From Salinispira pacifica (GTDB lineage: Bacteria; Spirochaetota; Spirochaetia; DSM-27196; Salinispiraceae), in the NCBI RefSeq assembly GCF_000507245.1, contig NC_023035.1, positions 943,001-1,007,000 of the forward strand: 64,000 nt of DNA. Direction: 5' to 3'. Made by a program: the position numbers and the translations under genes. How positions within the stretch are numbered: the first letter of the stretch is position 1; the number at the start of each line of letters is the position of its first letter. Shown here piece after piece: positions 25,908 through 34,419 of the stretch. The notes beneath the pieces are model-generated. The model saw nothing but the letters and a program-made list of their open reading frames with translations. It was not told where the DNA came from and did no database searches.

Positions 25908-26834
25908 ATAGAGCTGTCTTGAAAACCAAGTATACAGCGCTGTCATCCGGTTGTAAAAACTATTGCTCAGTTTATTCTGAATGCCGAAGATTTTCGGGGC
26001 TCTGAGACTGGAAAATGCATAGAAAAGCAAGTGATCTCCCATGGGAATGATTCGCAGCTGCAGCTCCAGCGCTCCCGGGGCGGCAATGCGGATAAAATTA
26101 TAGGTCATTGGATTGATGTTGCGAATGGATATTACACCCGGGGTGATTTCCACCGAGTACAGATTATCCCCGAAACTTGCATCCTCCTGACGCATGGTAA
26201 ACCGGCTCGCTTCCTGAAGGGAGCTGAACACCGGGTCCGGCAGCGCAGTCATATCATCCTCGCTCTCCACGATGGTTGAACTGAGATAAAACTCCCGCAT
26301 CCGTCCTCTGCTGGCGGAAAAGTAATCCAGACCCGCAAGGGTGGATATCCTGTGCAGGAGATTGAAAATTTCCAGTTCAAGTTCGTCGGCACTGAGCTCC
26401 CGGGCCATATTTTCCGGAAGCTTCAACGCCATGAGCATTTCGATGGCGAAATTGTTGTTTTCCATCAGGTGCTGATTCCTGACCTGTCGGGCTGCCCGCC
26501 GGTCCGGCAGAACCCGGGGGATAAAATCTTTTCCATGCCGGTAAATCAGTTCTCCTGACTCCAGAAAGCTGCTTCGCTCAACTGGGCTGAGCTCAGGCAG
26601 GGCTTCAAGAATGTTTCCCTCAAGAGGAAGAGCGGCGTTCACCCGGAAATCCCCCCGGGGTATTCCTTCAGGGGCCAGCCGGGAGGCATCCTCGGCCAGG
26701 GGCTGCTGGCTTAAAGCGGTCACCGGCAAAAGAAACAAAATAACTGATACAATCGGCAGATACGGGGTTTTACCCGGGCTCCTGTGCAGTAGTGCTGATT
26801 CCCGTCCTGTTCTGCGGGATGAAAAGTAATCCAC
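25893..26834 (-). CDS. Secreted protein of unknown function (GTG start)
   Basis: The frame is open back to 27026, but a GTG at 26834 follows AAGGAG at five bases spacing, and the resulting protein has a signal peptide. After a basic N-terminus comes a hydrophobic stretch (YLPIVSVILFLLPVTALSQQ) ending in a plausible cleavage site. The mature part, about 265 residues, has no motif I recognise; it carries helices such as ELSADELELEIFNLLHRISTLAGLDYFSASRGRM. It may be a periplasmic or lipid-associated protein conserved in spirochaetes, but that is a guess. Its stop codon lies within the phoU upstream array, so the two genes are close neighbours on one strand. Confidence 0.65.
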   Translation of the reverse strand: MDYFSSRRTGRESALLHRSPGKTPYLPIVSVILFLLPVTALSQQPLAEDASRLAPEGIPRGDFRVNAALPLEGNILEALPELSPVERSSFLESGELIYRHGKDFIPRVLPDRRAARQVRNQHLMENNNFAIEMLMALKLPENMARELSADELELEIFNLLHRISTLAGLDYFSASRGRMREFYLSSTIVESEDDMTALPDPVFSSLQEASRFTMRQEDASFGDNLYSVEITPGVISIRNINPMTYNFIRIAAPGALELQLRIIPMGDHLLFYAFSSLRAPKIFGIQNKLSNSFYNRMTALYTWFSRQLYLTEF

Positions 26835-26893
26835 GTATGCTCCTTGGGTATGATGATTATGTGGTGGTTCCGGGCTGAGACAATGCATTTCGG

Positions 26894-26919
26894 CCTGGAA
26901 GCGGAAAGCCGCTTCCAGG
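26894..26919. repeat. Perfect 11-bp stem hairpin in the divergent spacer
   Basis: CCTGGAAGCGG (26894) and CCGCTTCCAGG (26909) form a perfect inverted repeat around AAAG. It lacks a T-run in either direction, so it is not a typical terminator. It sits between the secreted-protein gene and murG promoter region; role unknown. Confidence 0.75.
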
Positions 26920-26937
26920 AAACTCAATACAGAATTA

Positions 26938-26966
26938 TTGAGTGTTTGCCGCTTCAATGCTACTAT
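26938..26966 (+). promoter_or_regulatory. Likely sigma-70 promoter for the murG operon
   Basis: TTGAGT at 26938-26943 and TACTAT at 26961-26966 are 17 bases apart. The inverted repeat ACTCAAT-N8-ATTGAGT (26922-26943) ends within the -35 element, the position expected for a repressor or activator operator. The predicted transcript would have a leader of about 210 bases. Confidence 0.45.
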
Positions 26967-27184
26967 CCAGCAATATCCTGAGAAATATAACGCAAATATG
27001 GAAAAAAAATCACCGGACTTGATCATGAAGCAATCCCGAAAACGGACATATGAATTTGATGGAAACTGCAGGGATGAAAACCGGGATGAGAACCGTGTTA
27101 AGAACCGCAGGGATGTAATCCCCAGGGCCGATTAACGTGGATCACAATGGAGCGTATCATGATGAAGACGGGAAACGGAAAGAT

Positions 27185-28339
27185 ATGAATGATAATACAC
27201 AGAGGTCAAACACCCGGAAAAACCCCTCCCGTCCGCTGATGGCCTTTACCGGCGGGGGGAGCGGGGGTCACGTATTTCCTGCCCTGGGGGTGCTGGATGA
27301 ACTGGGGTCAGATTTTTCCCGGAAGTACCGCCTTATCTGGCTGGGATCATCCGGAGGAATTGAGGAGCGGATCGTCACGGAACAGGGGATCAATTTCAAA
27401 GGCCTGCCAGCGGGGAAGCTTCGCCGCTATCTCTCCCTGAGAAACCTCTTTGATGCCCTGAAATTCTTTTCCGGCATTGTTCTTGCGCTGCTCTATTTTC
27501 TGAAAAACAGACCTGTTCTGCTTTTTTCCAAGGGAGGATTTGTATCCGTCGCTCCGGTAATCGCCGCAGGACTGCTGGGCATACCGGTAATCTCCCACGA
27601 GTCGGATGTGGACCCGGGGCTGGCCACCCGGATCAACCGGCGCTTCACCAAAGTTCAGTGCATCCCTTTTCCCGAATCGGCCCGGTTCTACCCTGCCGGT
27701 CTTCGGGTGGAGACAACCGGAAATCCCGTGAGAAAAGACATTCTCCGGGGGGAGAGGTCCCAGGGGCTGAAGATTGCCGGCTTCGACGGTACCCGCCCGG
27801 TTCTCCTGGTCCAGGGGGGCAGCCTCGGAGCCCGGCAGATCAACAGCTTTATCCGTGAACACCGGGAGGAGCTGCTTGCCCATATGGATATTATTCACCA
27901 AACCGGGGAAAAGGATTCACAACGGCTCTCCTCGACGGAGGACTTCCAGGGGTATTTTGCCCGGCCCTTTTTCTCCCGGGAATATCCGCATATCCTTGCC
28001 GCAGCGGATCTTGTCCTTTCCCGTTCCGGGGCCGGTTCGCTCTGGGAGCTGGGGATCACCGGGAAACCTTCATTTTTCATTCCTCTGACAGAGGGGGCCC
28101 GGGGAGATCAGATGCGGAACGCCAGGTATGCAGAGGAACGGGGAGTGGCCCGGGTGTTTCACCAGAAAGATCCCGGCTGCAAAGGCCTGGATGAACTCGC
28201 AGGGGCCCTGATCACGGCTGCCGGTGATGCCGAGCTGCGGAAAACCATGGCCCTGCCATGGAGCGAAGTGGTGCATCCCCATGGCGGAAGAAACATTGCC
28301 GAAATAGTGCGGGAATTTCTTCCCGAGGAGGAAGTATGA
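27185..28339 (+). CDS. murG: UDP-N-acetylglucosamine transferase MurG
   Basis: MurG adds GlcNAc to lipid I to make lipid II, the last cytosolic step of peptidoglycan synthesis, at the inner membrane. The product (about 384 residues from the preferred start) has the N-terminal GGGSGGHVFPAL loop, the HESDVDPGLATR segment, the second Gly-rich loop VQGGSLGARQIN and the donor-binding LSRSGAGSLWEL region. The frame is open from GTG 27137, but ATG 27185 follows a purine-rich GGAAAG and gives a shorter polar tail before PLMAFTGGG. Its stop overlaps the cvpA-like start. Confidence 0.92.
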   Translation: MNDNTQRSNTRKNPSRPLMAFTGGGSGGHVFPALGVLDELGSDFSRKYRLIWLGSSGGIEERIVTEQGINFKGLPAGKLRRYLSLRNLFDALKFFSGIVLALLYFLKNRPVLLFSKGGFVSVAPVIAAGLLGIPVISHESDVDPGLATRINRRFTKVQCIPFPESARFYPAGLRVETTGNPVRKDILRGERSQGLKIAGFDGTRPVLLVQGGSLGARQINSFIREHREELLAHMDIIHQTGEKDSQRLSSTEDFQGYFARPFFSREYPHILAAADLVLSRSGAGSLWELGITGKPSFFIPLTEGARGDQMRNARYAEERGVARVFHQKDPGCKGLDELAGALITAAGDAELRKTMALPWSEVVHPHGGRNIAEIVREFLPEEEV

Positions 28340-28818
28340 ACATGAGTCCCCTGGATATCGTCTTTTTACTGGTTCTTGCTGTGATAGTGATCCGGGCAAT
28401 GATACGCGGGTTTGTGGAAGAGTTCGGCTCGGTGGCAGCCTTCTTTCTGGGGGTGATGGCGGCTTTTCTGTTCAGCGGTCTTGTGGCTCAGCTGCTGGAA
28501 GGAGTTATGGGGCAGACGGTCTGGAATCAGGTTGTGGCCTTCCTGGGGCTGTTTATCCTCACCTATCTTCTGGTCAAACTGTTCGAGGCCGGGCTCCGGA
28601 ACCTCATTGAGCGTGCTGAGCTGGAAAACCTTGATCGGGCTCTGGGCTTTTTTCTGGGCCTGGTGGAAGCGGTGCTGGTGGTGTTTATTCTGGTATTCCT
28701 GCTGTACATTCAGCCTTTTTTCGAGGTTGATGCCCTGATAATGGAGAGCTGGTTCGGCAGGGTTCTTTCACCCTTCTTTCCATACGCAGCAGAAATGATC
28801 ACCGGAGGTCGCGGCTGA
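28336..28818 (+). CDS. CvpA family membrane protein
   Basis: The 160-residue product has four hydrophobic helices and the CvpA opening (MSPLDIVFLLVLAVIVIRAMIRGFVEEF), including the MIRGF-type motif. CvpA proteins of proteobacteria are linked to colicin V export and envelope homeostasis; the precise job is unclear. The ATG at 28336 lies in the murG stop (ATGA). A longer frame from 28258 would overlap murG and lacks support. Its TGA overlaps the next gene by one base, so it sits in a tightly coupled chain. Confidence 0.85.
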   Translation: MNMSPLDIVFLLVLAVIVIRAMIRGFVEEFGSVAAFFLGVMAAFLFSGLVAQLLEGVMGQTVWNQVVAFLGLFILTYLLVKLFEAGLRNLIERAELENLDRALGFFLGLVEAVLVVFILVFLLYIQPFFEVDALIMESWFGRVLSPFFPYAAEMITGGRG

Positions 28819-29978
28819 TGTTTGAAAACATTCTGCATCAGAAACGGACGGTGGGTGTTCTTTCACATGATATTCAGTCGGGAACCCTGCCCAATTCCAT
28901 ACTCATTACCGGAGGAATTCACAGCGGCAAGCTCACCGCTGCGCTGGAGCTGGTGCGCACCCTGAGCTGCAGTCAGCCTGATGCTCCCTGGAGCTGCGGC
29001 TGCTCCTCCTGCCGCCAGCACCGCCTTCTGGACAGCCCCTATCTGCTGCTCACCGGAAGCCGATATTTTGCGGATGAGATCCGGGCGGGGGCTCATATGC
29101 TCCGGAACCGGGATTCTCTTCCCCTCCGCTTTCTCTTTTACCGGAATGTGAAAAAGCTGATCCGAAGGTTCGACCCGGTACTTTGGCAGGACGACGCGTC
29201 CAAACTGAATAAGGCGGAAAAACTCATCGAGAAACTGGAGGAGCTTGCAGCCCCGGTACATCCCGAAAACGGTGCCGGGGAAGGCAGCGTGGAGGTGCCG
29301 GATCCCGACGCCCTGGAATCTCTGGTGGATGAGATAGTGAAGCTTCTCCCCGCAGACGGGGTGAATGTGGATATGATCCGCCGGGCAAACTACTGGGCCC
29401 ATACTGCGGATACCAGCAGAATCAAGGCGGTGATTATTGAAAACGCCCATGAAATGAACGACGCCGCGCGAAACGCATTTCTCAAGACCCTTGAGGAACC
29501 TCCCTCCTCGGTGTATTTCATTCTTCTCAGCGACCGCCCCGGCGCACTTATTCCTACAATCCGCAGCAGGCTGCGGCAGTATTCTCTGGCACCCAGGGGA
29601 CGGAGCGAATATCAGGATATTATTTCCCGGATATACCGGGCGGAACATCCCGGAGATTACAGCAGCCTCCAGTCCTTCTTCATTGACTGCGCCAAAGGCG
29701 GTCTTGAAGCACGGAAGCATCAGATAGAACTGATGTTCACCATTCTGGATGCCGAACCTTCCCGTGCCATCCGGGCCAGAGACGAACTGGCTGAGATTCT
29801 GGGTTCAGACCGGAGCGAACTGCGCCGCCTGGTGATTCTCTGTCTGGACGAGCTGAAGGAGGCGGGTGTGCATACATCCCGGGTGCACGCCCTGCAGAGA
29901 AGACTGGAAGAAATCCACTTTTCCAGTGAAATCTACAATATCCCGGTAGCCTCAGCCCTGGAACATGGGTATATTTGA
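28818..29978 (+). CDS. holB: DNA polymerase III delta' subunit-like protein
   Basis: Delta' is part of the clamp loader that places the beta sliding clamp on DNA. The 386-residue protein has a degenerate P-loop (TGGIHSGK), a zinc-module Cys cluster (SCGCSSCRQH, with a Cys about eight residues earlier) and the helical sensor region VIIENAHEMNDAARNAFLKTLEEPPSSVYFIL, close to the family consensus NALLKTLEEPP. A ~50-residue insert (residues about 115-170) seems specific to this lineage. The ATG shares one base with the stop before it. The C-terminal half is less conserved, as usual. Confidence 0.88.
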   Translation: MFENILHQKRTVGVLSHDIQSGTLPNSILITGGIHSGKLTAALELVRTLSCSQPDAPWSCGCSSCRQHRLLDSPYLLLTGSRYFADEIRAGAHMLRNRDSLPLRFLFYRNVKKLIRRFDPVLWQDDASKLNKAEKLIEKLEELAAPVHPENGAGEGSVEVPDPDALESLVDEIVKLLPADGVNVDMIRRANYWAHTADTSRIKAVIIENAHEMNDAARNAFLKTLEEPPSSVYFILLSDRPGALIPTIRSRLRQYSLAPRGRSEYQDIISRIYRAEHPGDYSSLQSFFIDCAKGGLEARKHQIELMFTILDAEPSRAIRARDELAEILGSDRSELRRLVILCLDELKEAGVHTSRVHALQRRLEEIHFSSEIYNIPVASALEHGYI

Positions 29979-29986
29979 CACAGATT

Positions 29987-31204
29987 ATGCGAAAATTCAT
30001 ACAGCGAGCCCTGAACAAGCTTTCCAAACTCGATAAGCAGCAGATTCATGCTCTGATTTACGACCTGGCCAGGGAAAACGAGCACATGGAAGTTGTGCTG
30101 GATTCCCTCACCGACGGAGTTCTGGTTTCCGACAAGGATAACAGACTCATACTCAGTAACAAGGCCGCCGAACGGATGATCCCGTTTCGGGAATACGATA
30201 TGTATGAGAAGATAATCTGGGACGTGGTGGCCGACCGGGATATTGCCGAATTCATTCAAACCACCATTGAGCGTGAGGAAAGCATACGGGACAGGGAATT
30301 TACCCTGGATAATCTGGGGAATACCCGCATTCTTGCCCTGAGCATCATGCCCCTGGTACGCAGAGGCAGGGTCCGTGGAAATGTTGTCCACATCGAAGAT
30401 ATCTCCGAAAAGCGCTGGAGCGAGGCAAGGCTCAGACGGGCCGAAAGTCTCGCCAGTCTCACCACCCTTGCCGCCGGGGTGGCCCACGAGATTAAAAATC
30501 CATTGGGGAGCATCGGCATCCATATTCAGCTGATGCAGCGTACCCTGGACGCCAACGAATCGGTGAAGTCCGATGATGTGCGCTCCTATCTGGATATCGT
30601 GAATGAAGAAGTTGAGCGGCTGAACCGTATTGTGATGGATTTTCTCTTTGCGGTCCGCCCCATGGATATTCATCTGGAAGATCATGATCTGAATGCTCTG
30701 CTTCATGAGATCATGGATTTCATGAAATACGAAGTGGAAGAAAGCGGTATTCAGCTGAAAGAGGATTATCAGGTGGATATCCCCCATATCCTGCTGGACG
30801 AAAAGTTTATTAAGCAGGCCATTCTGAATATCGTGAAGAACGCCATCAATGCCATGAGTGACGGGGGCAATCTCACCCTCTCCACCCGATGCCGGGGGGA
30901 TGAGGTGATCCTGCGCATTATCGATACCGGGGTGGGCATGAGTGAAGAGGTGATGGAGAAGATATTTGAGCCCTATTTCACCACCAAGGATTTCGGCAGC
31001 GGCATAGGACTTACCATAGTGTATAAAATTATGAAGGAACACCGGGGCGATATTTCGGTGATCAGTCAGGAGGGCAGGGGAACCACCTTTACTCTGAGTT
31101 TCCCCGTGCCTCCGGGCCAGCAGAACCTCATCGGCGAGACCCCGGGCGAGGCCGGGAACATCGAGAACTCCGGGAACAGAGACAGCTCCGGGGAGGATCA
31201 ATGA
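29987..31204 (+). CDS. NtrB-like soluble sensor histidine kinase with PAS domain
   Basis: The ~405-residue kinase has no membrane helix and should be cytosolic. An N-terminal segment is followed by a PAS domain (LDSLTDGVLVSDKDNRLILSN, about 33-130). HisKA follows with His167 in GVAHEIKNPLGSIG, then HATPase (NIVKNAINAMSDGG, DTGVGMSE, GSGIGLTIVYKIM). It is the partner of the NtrC-type regulator that follows, overlapping by four bases. A TTG start at 29975 inside the holB stop is also possible; I prefer ATG 29987. The domain set and context fit spirochaetal AtoS/Hk2-like kinases. Confidence 0.9.
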   Translation: MRKFIQRALNKLSKLDKQQIHALIYDLARENEHMEVVLDSLTDGVLVSDKDNRLILSNKAAERMIPFREYDMYEKIIWDVVADRDIAEFIQTTIEREESIRDREFTLDNLGNTRILALSIMPLVRRGRVRGNVVHIEDISEKRWSEARLRRAESLASLTTLAAGVAHEIKNPLGSIGIHIQLMQRTLDANESVKSDDVRSYLDIVNEEVERLNRIVMDFLFAVRPMDIHLEDHDLNALLHEIMDFMKYEVEESGIQLKEDYQVDIPHILLDEKFIKQAILNIVKNAINAMSDGGNLTLSTRCRGDEVILRIIDTGVGMSEEVMEKIFEPYFTTKDFGSGIGLTIVYKIMKEHRGDISVISQEGRGTTFTLSFPVPPGQQNLIGETPGEAGNIENSGNRDSSGEDQ

Positions 31205-32553
31205 AATTCAGAATTCTTGTTGTAGACGATGAAAAAAATATCCGGGAGGGGCTTGGAAAGAGTCTCGAACTTGACGGATATGAGACGGTACTGGCGGAAG
31301 ACGGAACCTCAGCCCTGAATATCATGGAAGAGGATGAGATTGATCTGGTGATCACCGACCTGAAGATGCCGGGAATGTCCGGGGATGAACTGCTGAGGCG
31401 GGTTGTTTCCGACTGGCCCAGTGTTTCGGTAATAATACTCACCGGCCACGGAACCATAGAAACTGCGGTCCAGTCCATGCGCAACGGAGCCTTCGATTTT
31501 CTCACCAAACCGGTGAACCTGGAACGTCTCTCCATGCTGGTGAAGCGGGCCCTTTCCTCCAGGGAGCTGGTACTCCAGCACAGAGCCCTTCAGGAGGAGC
31601 TGAATCAGCGCAGACAGAGCTCGAAAATTCTGGGCAAGAGTCCCCAGATGCGCAAGATTCTCGATCTGATCCGGCAGGTTGCCCCCACCCGGGCCTCGGT
31701 GCTGATCACCGGCGACAGCGGGGTGGGGAAGGAACTGGTTGCGGATGCCCTCCATGCCATGAGCGACAGACGGGAAAAATCTTTTGTGAAAGTCCACTGC
31801 GCCGCCCTCTCCGAATCTCTTTTGGAAAGTGAGCTGTTCGGTCACGAAAAAGGAGCCTTCACCGGAGCGGTGAACCGCAAGCGGGGGCGCTTTGAGCTGG
31901 CCCACATGGGCAGCATCTTCCTGGATGAGATTGGTGAAATCAACCAGACGGTTCAGATCAAAATTCTCCGGGTTCTTCAGGAGAAACAGTTTGAACGGGT
32001 GGGCGGCGAACAGACCGTGGACGTGGATGTGCGTCTTATTGCCGCCACCAACCGTGATCTGAAAGCTGAAATTGAAGAAGGAACCTTCCGGGAAGATCTC
32101 TATTACCGGCTGAACGTAGTGAACATTCATGTGCCGCCCCTGCGTGAAAGGAAGGAAGATATTCCGCTTCTGGTGAGTGCCTTCCTGAAAGAGTTCAGTG
32201 AAGAAAACGGTAAGAGCATAATGGGGATTGATAACAAAGCGAAGGCGGCCCTCTATAATTACGAATGGCCGGGAAATGTGAGGGAGCTTCGAAACAGCAT
32301 CGAATCGGCGGTTGTGATGAGCAGAGGGGATTTTATCACCCCCGATGACCTGCCCCCTCACATCGGAGGGGCCGGGGACGAGGATTACATCCGGCTGCGG
32401 ATGGGAGTTTCTCTTCCCGAGGCGGAGAAACAGATTATCAAGGAGACCCTGCTGGCGGAACGTGGCAACAAGAGCCGGACCGCCGAGGTTCTGGGCATAG
32501 GAAGAAAGACACTGCACAGAAAGATCAACGAGTACGGTATCGAATCGCCCTGA
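31201..32553 (+). CDS. NtrC-family sigma-54-dependent response regulator
   Basis: This activator would open sigma-54 promoters by ATP hydrolysis. Domains in order: receiver (phospho-acceptor Asp53 in ITDLKMPGMSG; Lys in LTKPV), AAA+ domain with Walker A GDSGVGKE (171-178) and the sigma-54 contact loop GAFTGA (218-223), and a C-terminal Fis-type helix-turn-helix (RGNKSRTAEVLGIGRKTLHRKINEYGI). All catalytic elements are intact. It overlaps the kinase gene by four bases (ATGA). Its likely targets in this window are the -24/-12 promoters at 39893 and 43515, but that is inference. The domain architecture matches Borrelia Rrp2 and treponemal AtoC. Confidence 0.95.
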   Translation: MKFRILVVDDEKNIREGLGKSLELDGYETVLAEDGTSALNIMEEDEIDLVITDLKMPGMSGDELLRRVVSDWPSVSVIILTGHGTIETAVQSMRNGAFDFLTKPVNLERLSMLVKRALSSRELVLQHRALQEELNQRRQSSKILGKSPQMRKILDLIRQVAPTRASVLITGDSGVGKELVADALHAMSDRREKSFVKVHCAALSESLLESELFGHEKGAFTGAVNRKRGRFELAHMGSIFLDEIGEINQTVQIKILRVLQEKQFERVGGEQTVDVDVRLIAATNRDLKAEIEEGTFREDLYYRLNVVNIHVPPLRERKEDIPLLVSAFLKEFSEENGKSIMGIDNKAKAALYNYEWPGNVRELRNSIESAVVMSRGDFITPDDLPPHIGGAGDEDYIRLRMGVSLPEAEKQIIKETLLAERGNKSRTAEVLGIGRKTLHRKINEYGIESP

Positions 32554-32554
32554 T

Positions 32555-32980
32555 CTACCCTCCGGCTTTCAGAATCTCAATAATGCGTTTATACGATTCG
32601 TTCAATTTGGTGGTCACCTCGGTGGCAATGGCCTGCTTCTCGGGGCTTCCGGCGAATTTGTCGGGATGATACTTGATCAGCAGCCGCTTATAGCTTTTTC
32701 GTACATCTTCCTCGGCTGCTCCGGGTTTGAGCTCCAGATTGGCATAATCCCTGGCCAAACCTTCGGCCTGCTTTCTCCGCAGGTCCTCCTGCCAGGCCCG
32801 GTCGCCGGTTGAGTCACTGCTCTGCCTGCGGCCATCGTCTCCCGGAAAACTGTGGTTTTCGGTTCCCAGAAAACTGTCGAGCTCAGACCAGGCATCCTGG
32901 AAGTCAGCATCCGGCTCACGGGTAAAATCGGAAATAACGCTTCTGGCCAGACGGCCCAGCCGGTTAAACATTTCGCTCAT
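32555..32980 (-). CDS. J-domain protein (C-terminal DnaJ-like)
   Basis: The ~141-residue product has a variable N-terminal half and a C-terminal J domain (LKPGAAEEDVRKSYKRLLIKYHPDKFAGSPE) with the HPD tripeptide that stimulates DnaK. The zinc and Gly/Phe regions of full DnaJ are missing, so it is a DnaK-targeting co-chaperone of type III. The frame opens at GTG 32998, but ATG 32980 follows GGAG at seven bases spacing. It is convergent with the NtrC-type gene, one base from its stop. The client process is unknown. Confidence 0.85.
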   Translation of the reverse strand: MSEMFNRLGRLARSVISDFTREPDADFQDAWSELDSFLGTENHSFPGDDGRRQSSDSTGDRAWQEDLRRKQAEGLARDYANLELKPGAAEEDVRKSYKRLLIKYHPDKFAGSPEKQAIATEVTTKLNESYKRIIEILKAGG

Positions 32981-33068
32981 CTGAAAACTCCATTGCACTC
33001 AACGGATCCGTTTACCGGAGGCTCCGTTACGGCTTCATACTGATATTTCATTCCCGCAAACCCGCTCA

Positions 33069-34409
33069 TCAGTCGGCAAAGAGGGCGTCATGCAGACTCT
33101 GTATGGCGCTGTCCAGCTGATCCTCGGGAACCACCAGGCTCAGGTTGATATCCGAGCTTCCCAGGCTGATCATCCGCACCGGAATATCCACCAGGGCCGA
33201 AAACACCCGGGCGGTGAACCTGGACTGCTTCCACAAATCCTGCCCCACCAGGGAGATGATCGCCTTGTCCCGTTCCACGGTGACCGTGGAAAACTCTTCC
33301 AAAGCGGATTTTACTTCGGATATCCGCTCTGCGTCTTCGATGGTCAGGGATACAGAAACTTCTGAAGTGGCCACAAGGTCCACGGGAACGCGGTATGTTT
33401 CGAACACCTCAAAAATCCGCCTGAGAAAACCGTATGCGTTGAGCATCCGGGATGAGCGTACGTTGATGAGGGTTACGGCCTTCTTGCCGGCAATGGCCTG
33501 AATTCCCGTGTTGCTGCCGCTGATATGAATGCGGCTTGCCGGTCCTTCGGGATCCCCGGTGTTTTTCACCCACACCGGAATCCGTTTCTCCACCGCAGGC
33601 TGAATGGTTGAGGGATGAATCACCTTTGCACCGAAATAGCTCAATTCTGCGGCTTCGTCGTAGCTCAGCTCACCGATGGTTCTGGCGTTGGGAATGAGTC
33701 TGGGGTCTGAGGTCATAATGCCGTTCACATCGGTCCAGATCTGAACTTCCTCCGCTTCCAGGGCAGCACCGATAATCGTGGCGCTGTAGTCCGATCCTCC
33801 CCTGCCCAGGGTGGTGGTTGATCCCTCGCTGTCGGAGGCGATAAACCCCTGGGCCACAAAGAGCAGGCCGGGGCCTGTTTTGATCCGGGTTGTAATGGCC
33901 TGGCGGGTTTCCTCTTCCAGTACGCCGGCTTTTCCGTGGCGGCTGTCAGTCTTGATGATCTGCCGGCTGTCGATGAAATGTACATTCAGGCCCTTCTGAA
34001 GAGCCCGGTAATATATGAGCGTAGTGGAAAGCCGTTCCCCGAAACTGAGAAGGGTGTCCATGGATCTGGGACTCACCTCCTGGATGAGACTCAGACCGTA
34101 CATGAGGCTTTCCAGTTCCCGGAACAGCCTGTCCACTGCGCCTTTGCCCTCCTCGTACAGGGGAACCTCCAGGAGATCCACCAGTGCCGAGTAGTGCATG
34201 TTCCGCAGATTGTCCAGTTCACCGCCGGCGCTGTCCGCCTCACCCCGCTCGGCCAGTCCGGCCATCCGAAGCAGGGCATCTGTGGTTTTGCCCATGGCCG
34301 AAGCCACCAGCACCACTCCCCGGGACAGTTCTTTCTCCGCAATATCGAGAACCTGGTTAATCCGCCTGGCGGAACCAACACTGGTTCCGCCGAATTTCTG
34401 TACAATCAA
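33069..34409 (-). CDS. lysC: Aspartokinase (TTG start)
   Basis: Aspartokinase makes aspartyl phosphate, the first step toward lysine, threonine, methionine and diaminopimelate. The product of about 446 residues starts MIVQKFGGTSVGSARR, the standard N-terminus, if translation begins at TTG 34409. That TTG has AGGA eight bases upstream, overlapping the asd stop. FIASDSEGSTTTLGRGGSDYSATI and WTDVNGIMTSDPR mark the kinase domain, and two ACT domains follow (from about residue 310) for feedback control. A frame extending to 34457 runs into asd and is not needed. It follows asd with about 10 bases between the genes. Confidence 0.93.
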   Translation of the reverse strand: MIVQKFGGTSVGSARRINQVLDIAEKELSRGVVLVASAMGKTTDALLRMAGLAERGEADSAGGELDNLRNMHYSALVDLLEVPLYEEGKGAVDRLFRELESLMYGLSLIQEVSPRSMDTLLSFGERLSTTLIYYRALQKGLNVHFIDSRQIIKTDSRHGKAGVLEEETRQAITTRIKTGPGLLFVAQGFIASDSEGSTTTLGRGGSDYSATIIGAALEAEEVQIWTDVNGIMTSDPRLIPNARTIGELSYDEAAELSYFGAKVIHPSTIQPAVEKRIPVWVKNTGDPEGPASRIHISGSNTGIQAIAGKKAVTLINVRSSRMLNAYGFLRRIFEVFETYRVPVDLVATSEVSVSLTIEDAERISEVKSALEEFSTVTVERDKAIISLVGQDLWKQSRFTARVFSALVDIPVRMISLGSSDINLSLVVPEDQLDSAIQSLHDALFAD

Positions 34410-34419
34410 TGCGGGTATC

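Larger units (their letters stand above)
26835..27184. other. 350-base spacer between the secreted-protein gene and murG
   Basis: No convincing gene is present. The stretch holds a perfect hairpin (26894-26919), a second inverted repeat ACTCAAT/ATTGAGT (26922-26943), a likely promoter for murG (26938-26966), and then about 210 bases of apparent 5' leader with direct repeats near 27070-27120 (GATGAAAACC/GATGAGAACC). A weak open frame of 65 codons in this leader has no ribosome-binding site. Confidence 0.7.

Noticed and set aside
26835-27026. N-terminal extension of the secreted protein gene (25893-26834) to ATG 27026
   Set aside because: It would run through the hairpin and murG promoter region and place the signal peptide far from the N-terminus; GTG 26834 has a good ribosome-binding site.
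26938-27135. Open frame of 65 codons before murG
   Set aside because: Starts with TTG inside the promoter -35, lacks a ribosome-binding site, and codes a polar repeat-rich peptide.
29933-31201. 422-codon open frame on the minus strand opposite the histidine kinase gene
   Set aside because: Lies exactly antisense to a gene with complete kinase motifs; no motif of its own. A shadow of high-GC coding bias.
31309-32517. 402-codon minus-strand frame opposite the NtrC-type gene
   Set aside because: Antisense to an intact AAA+ regulator; product has no recognisable domain.
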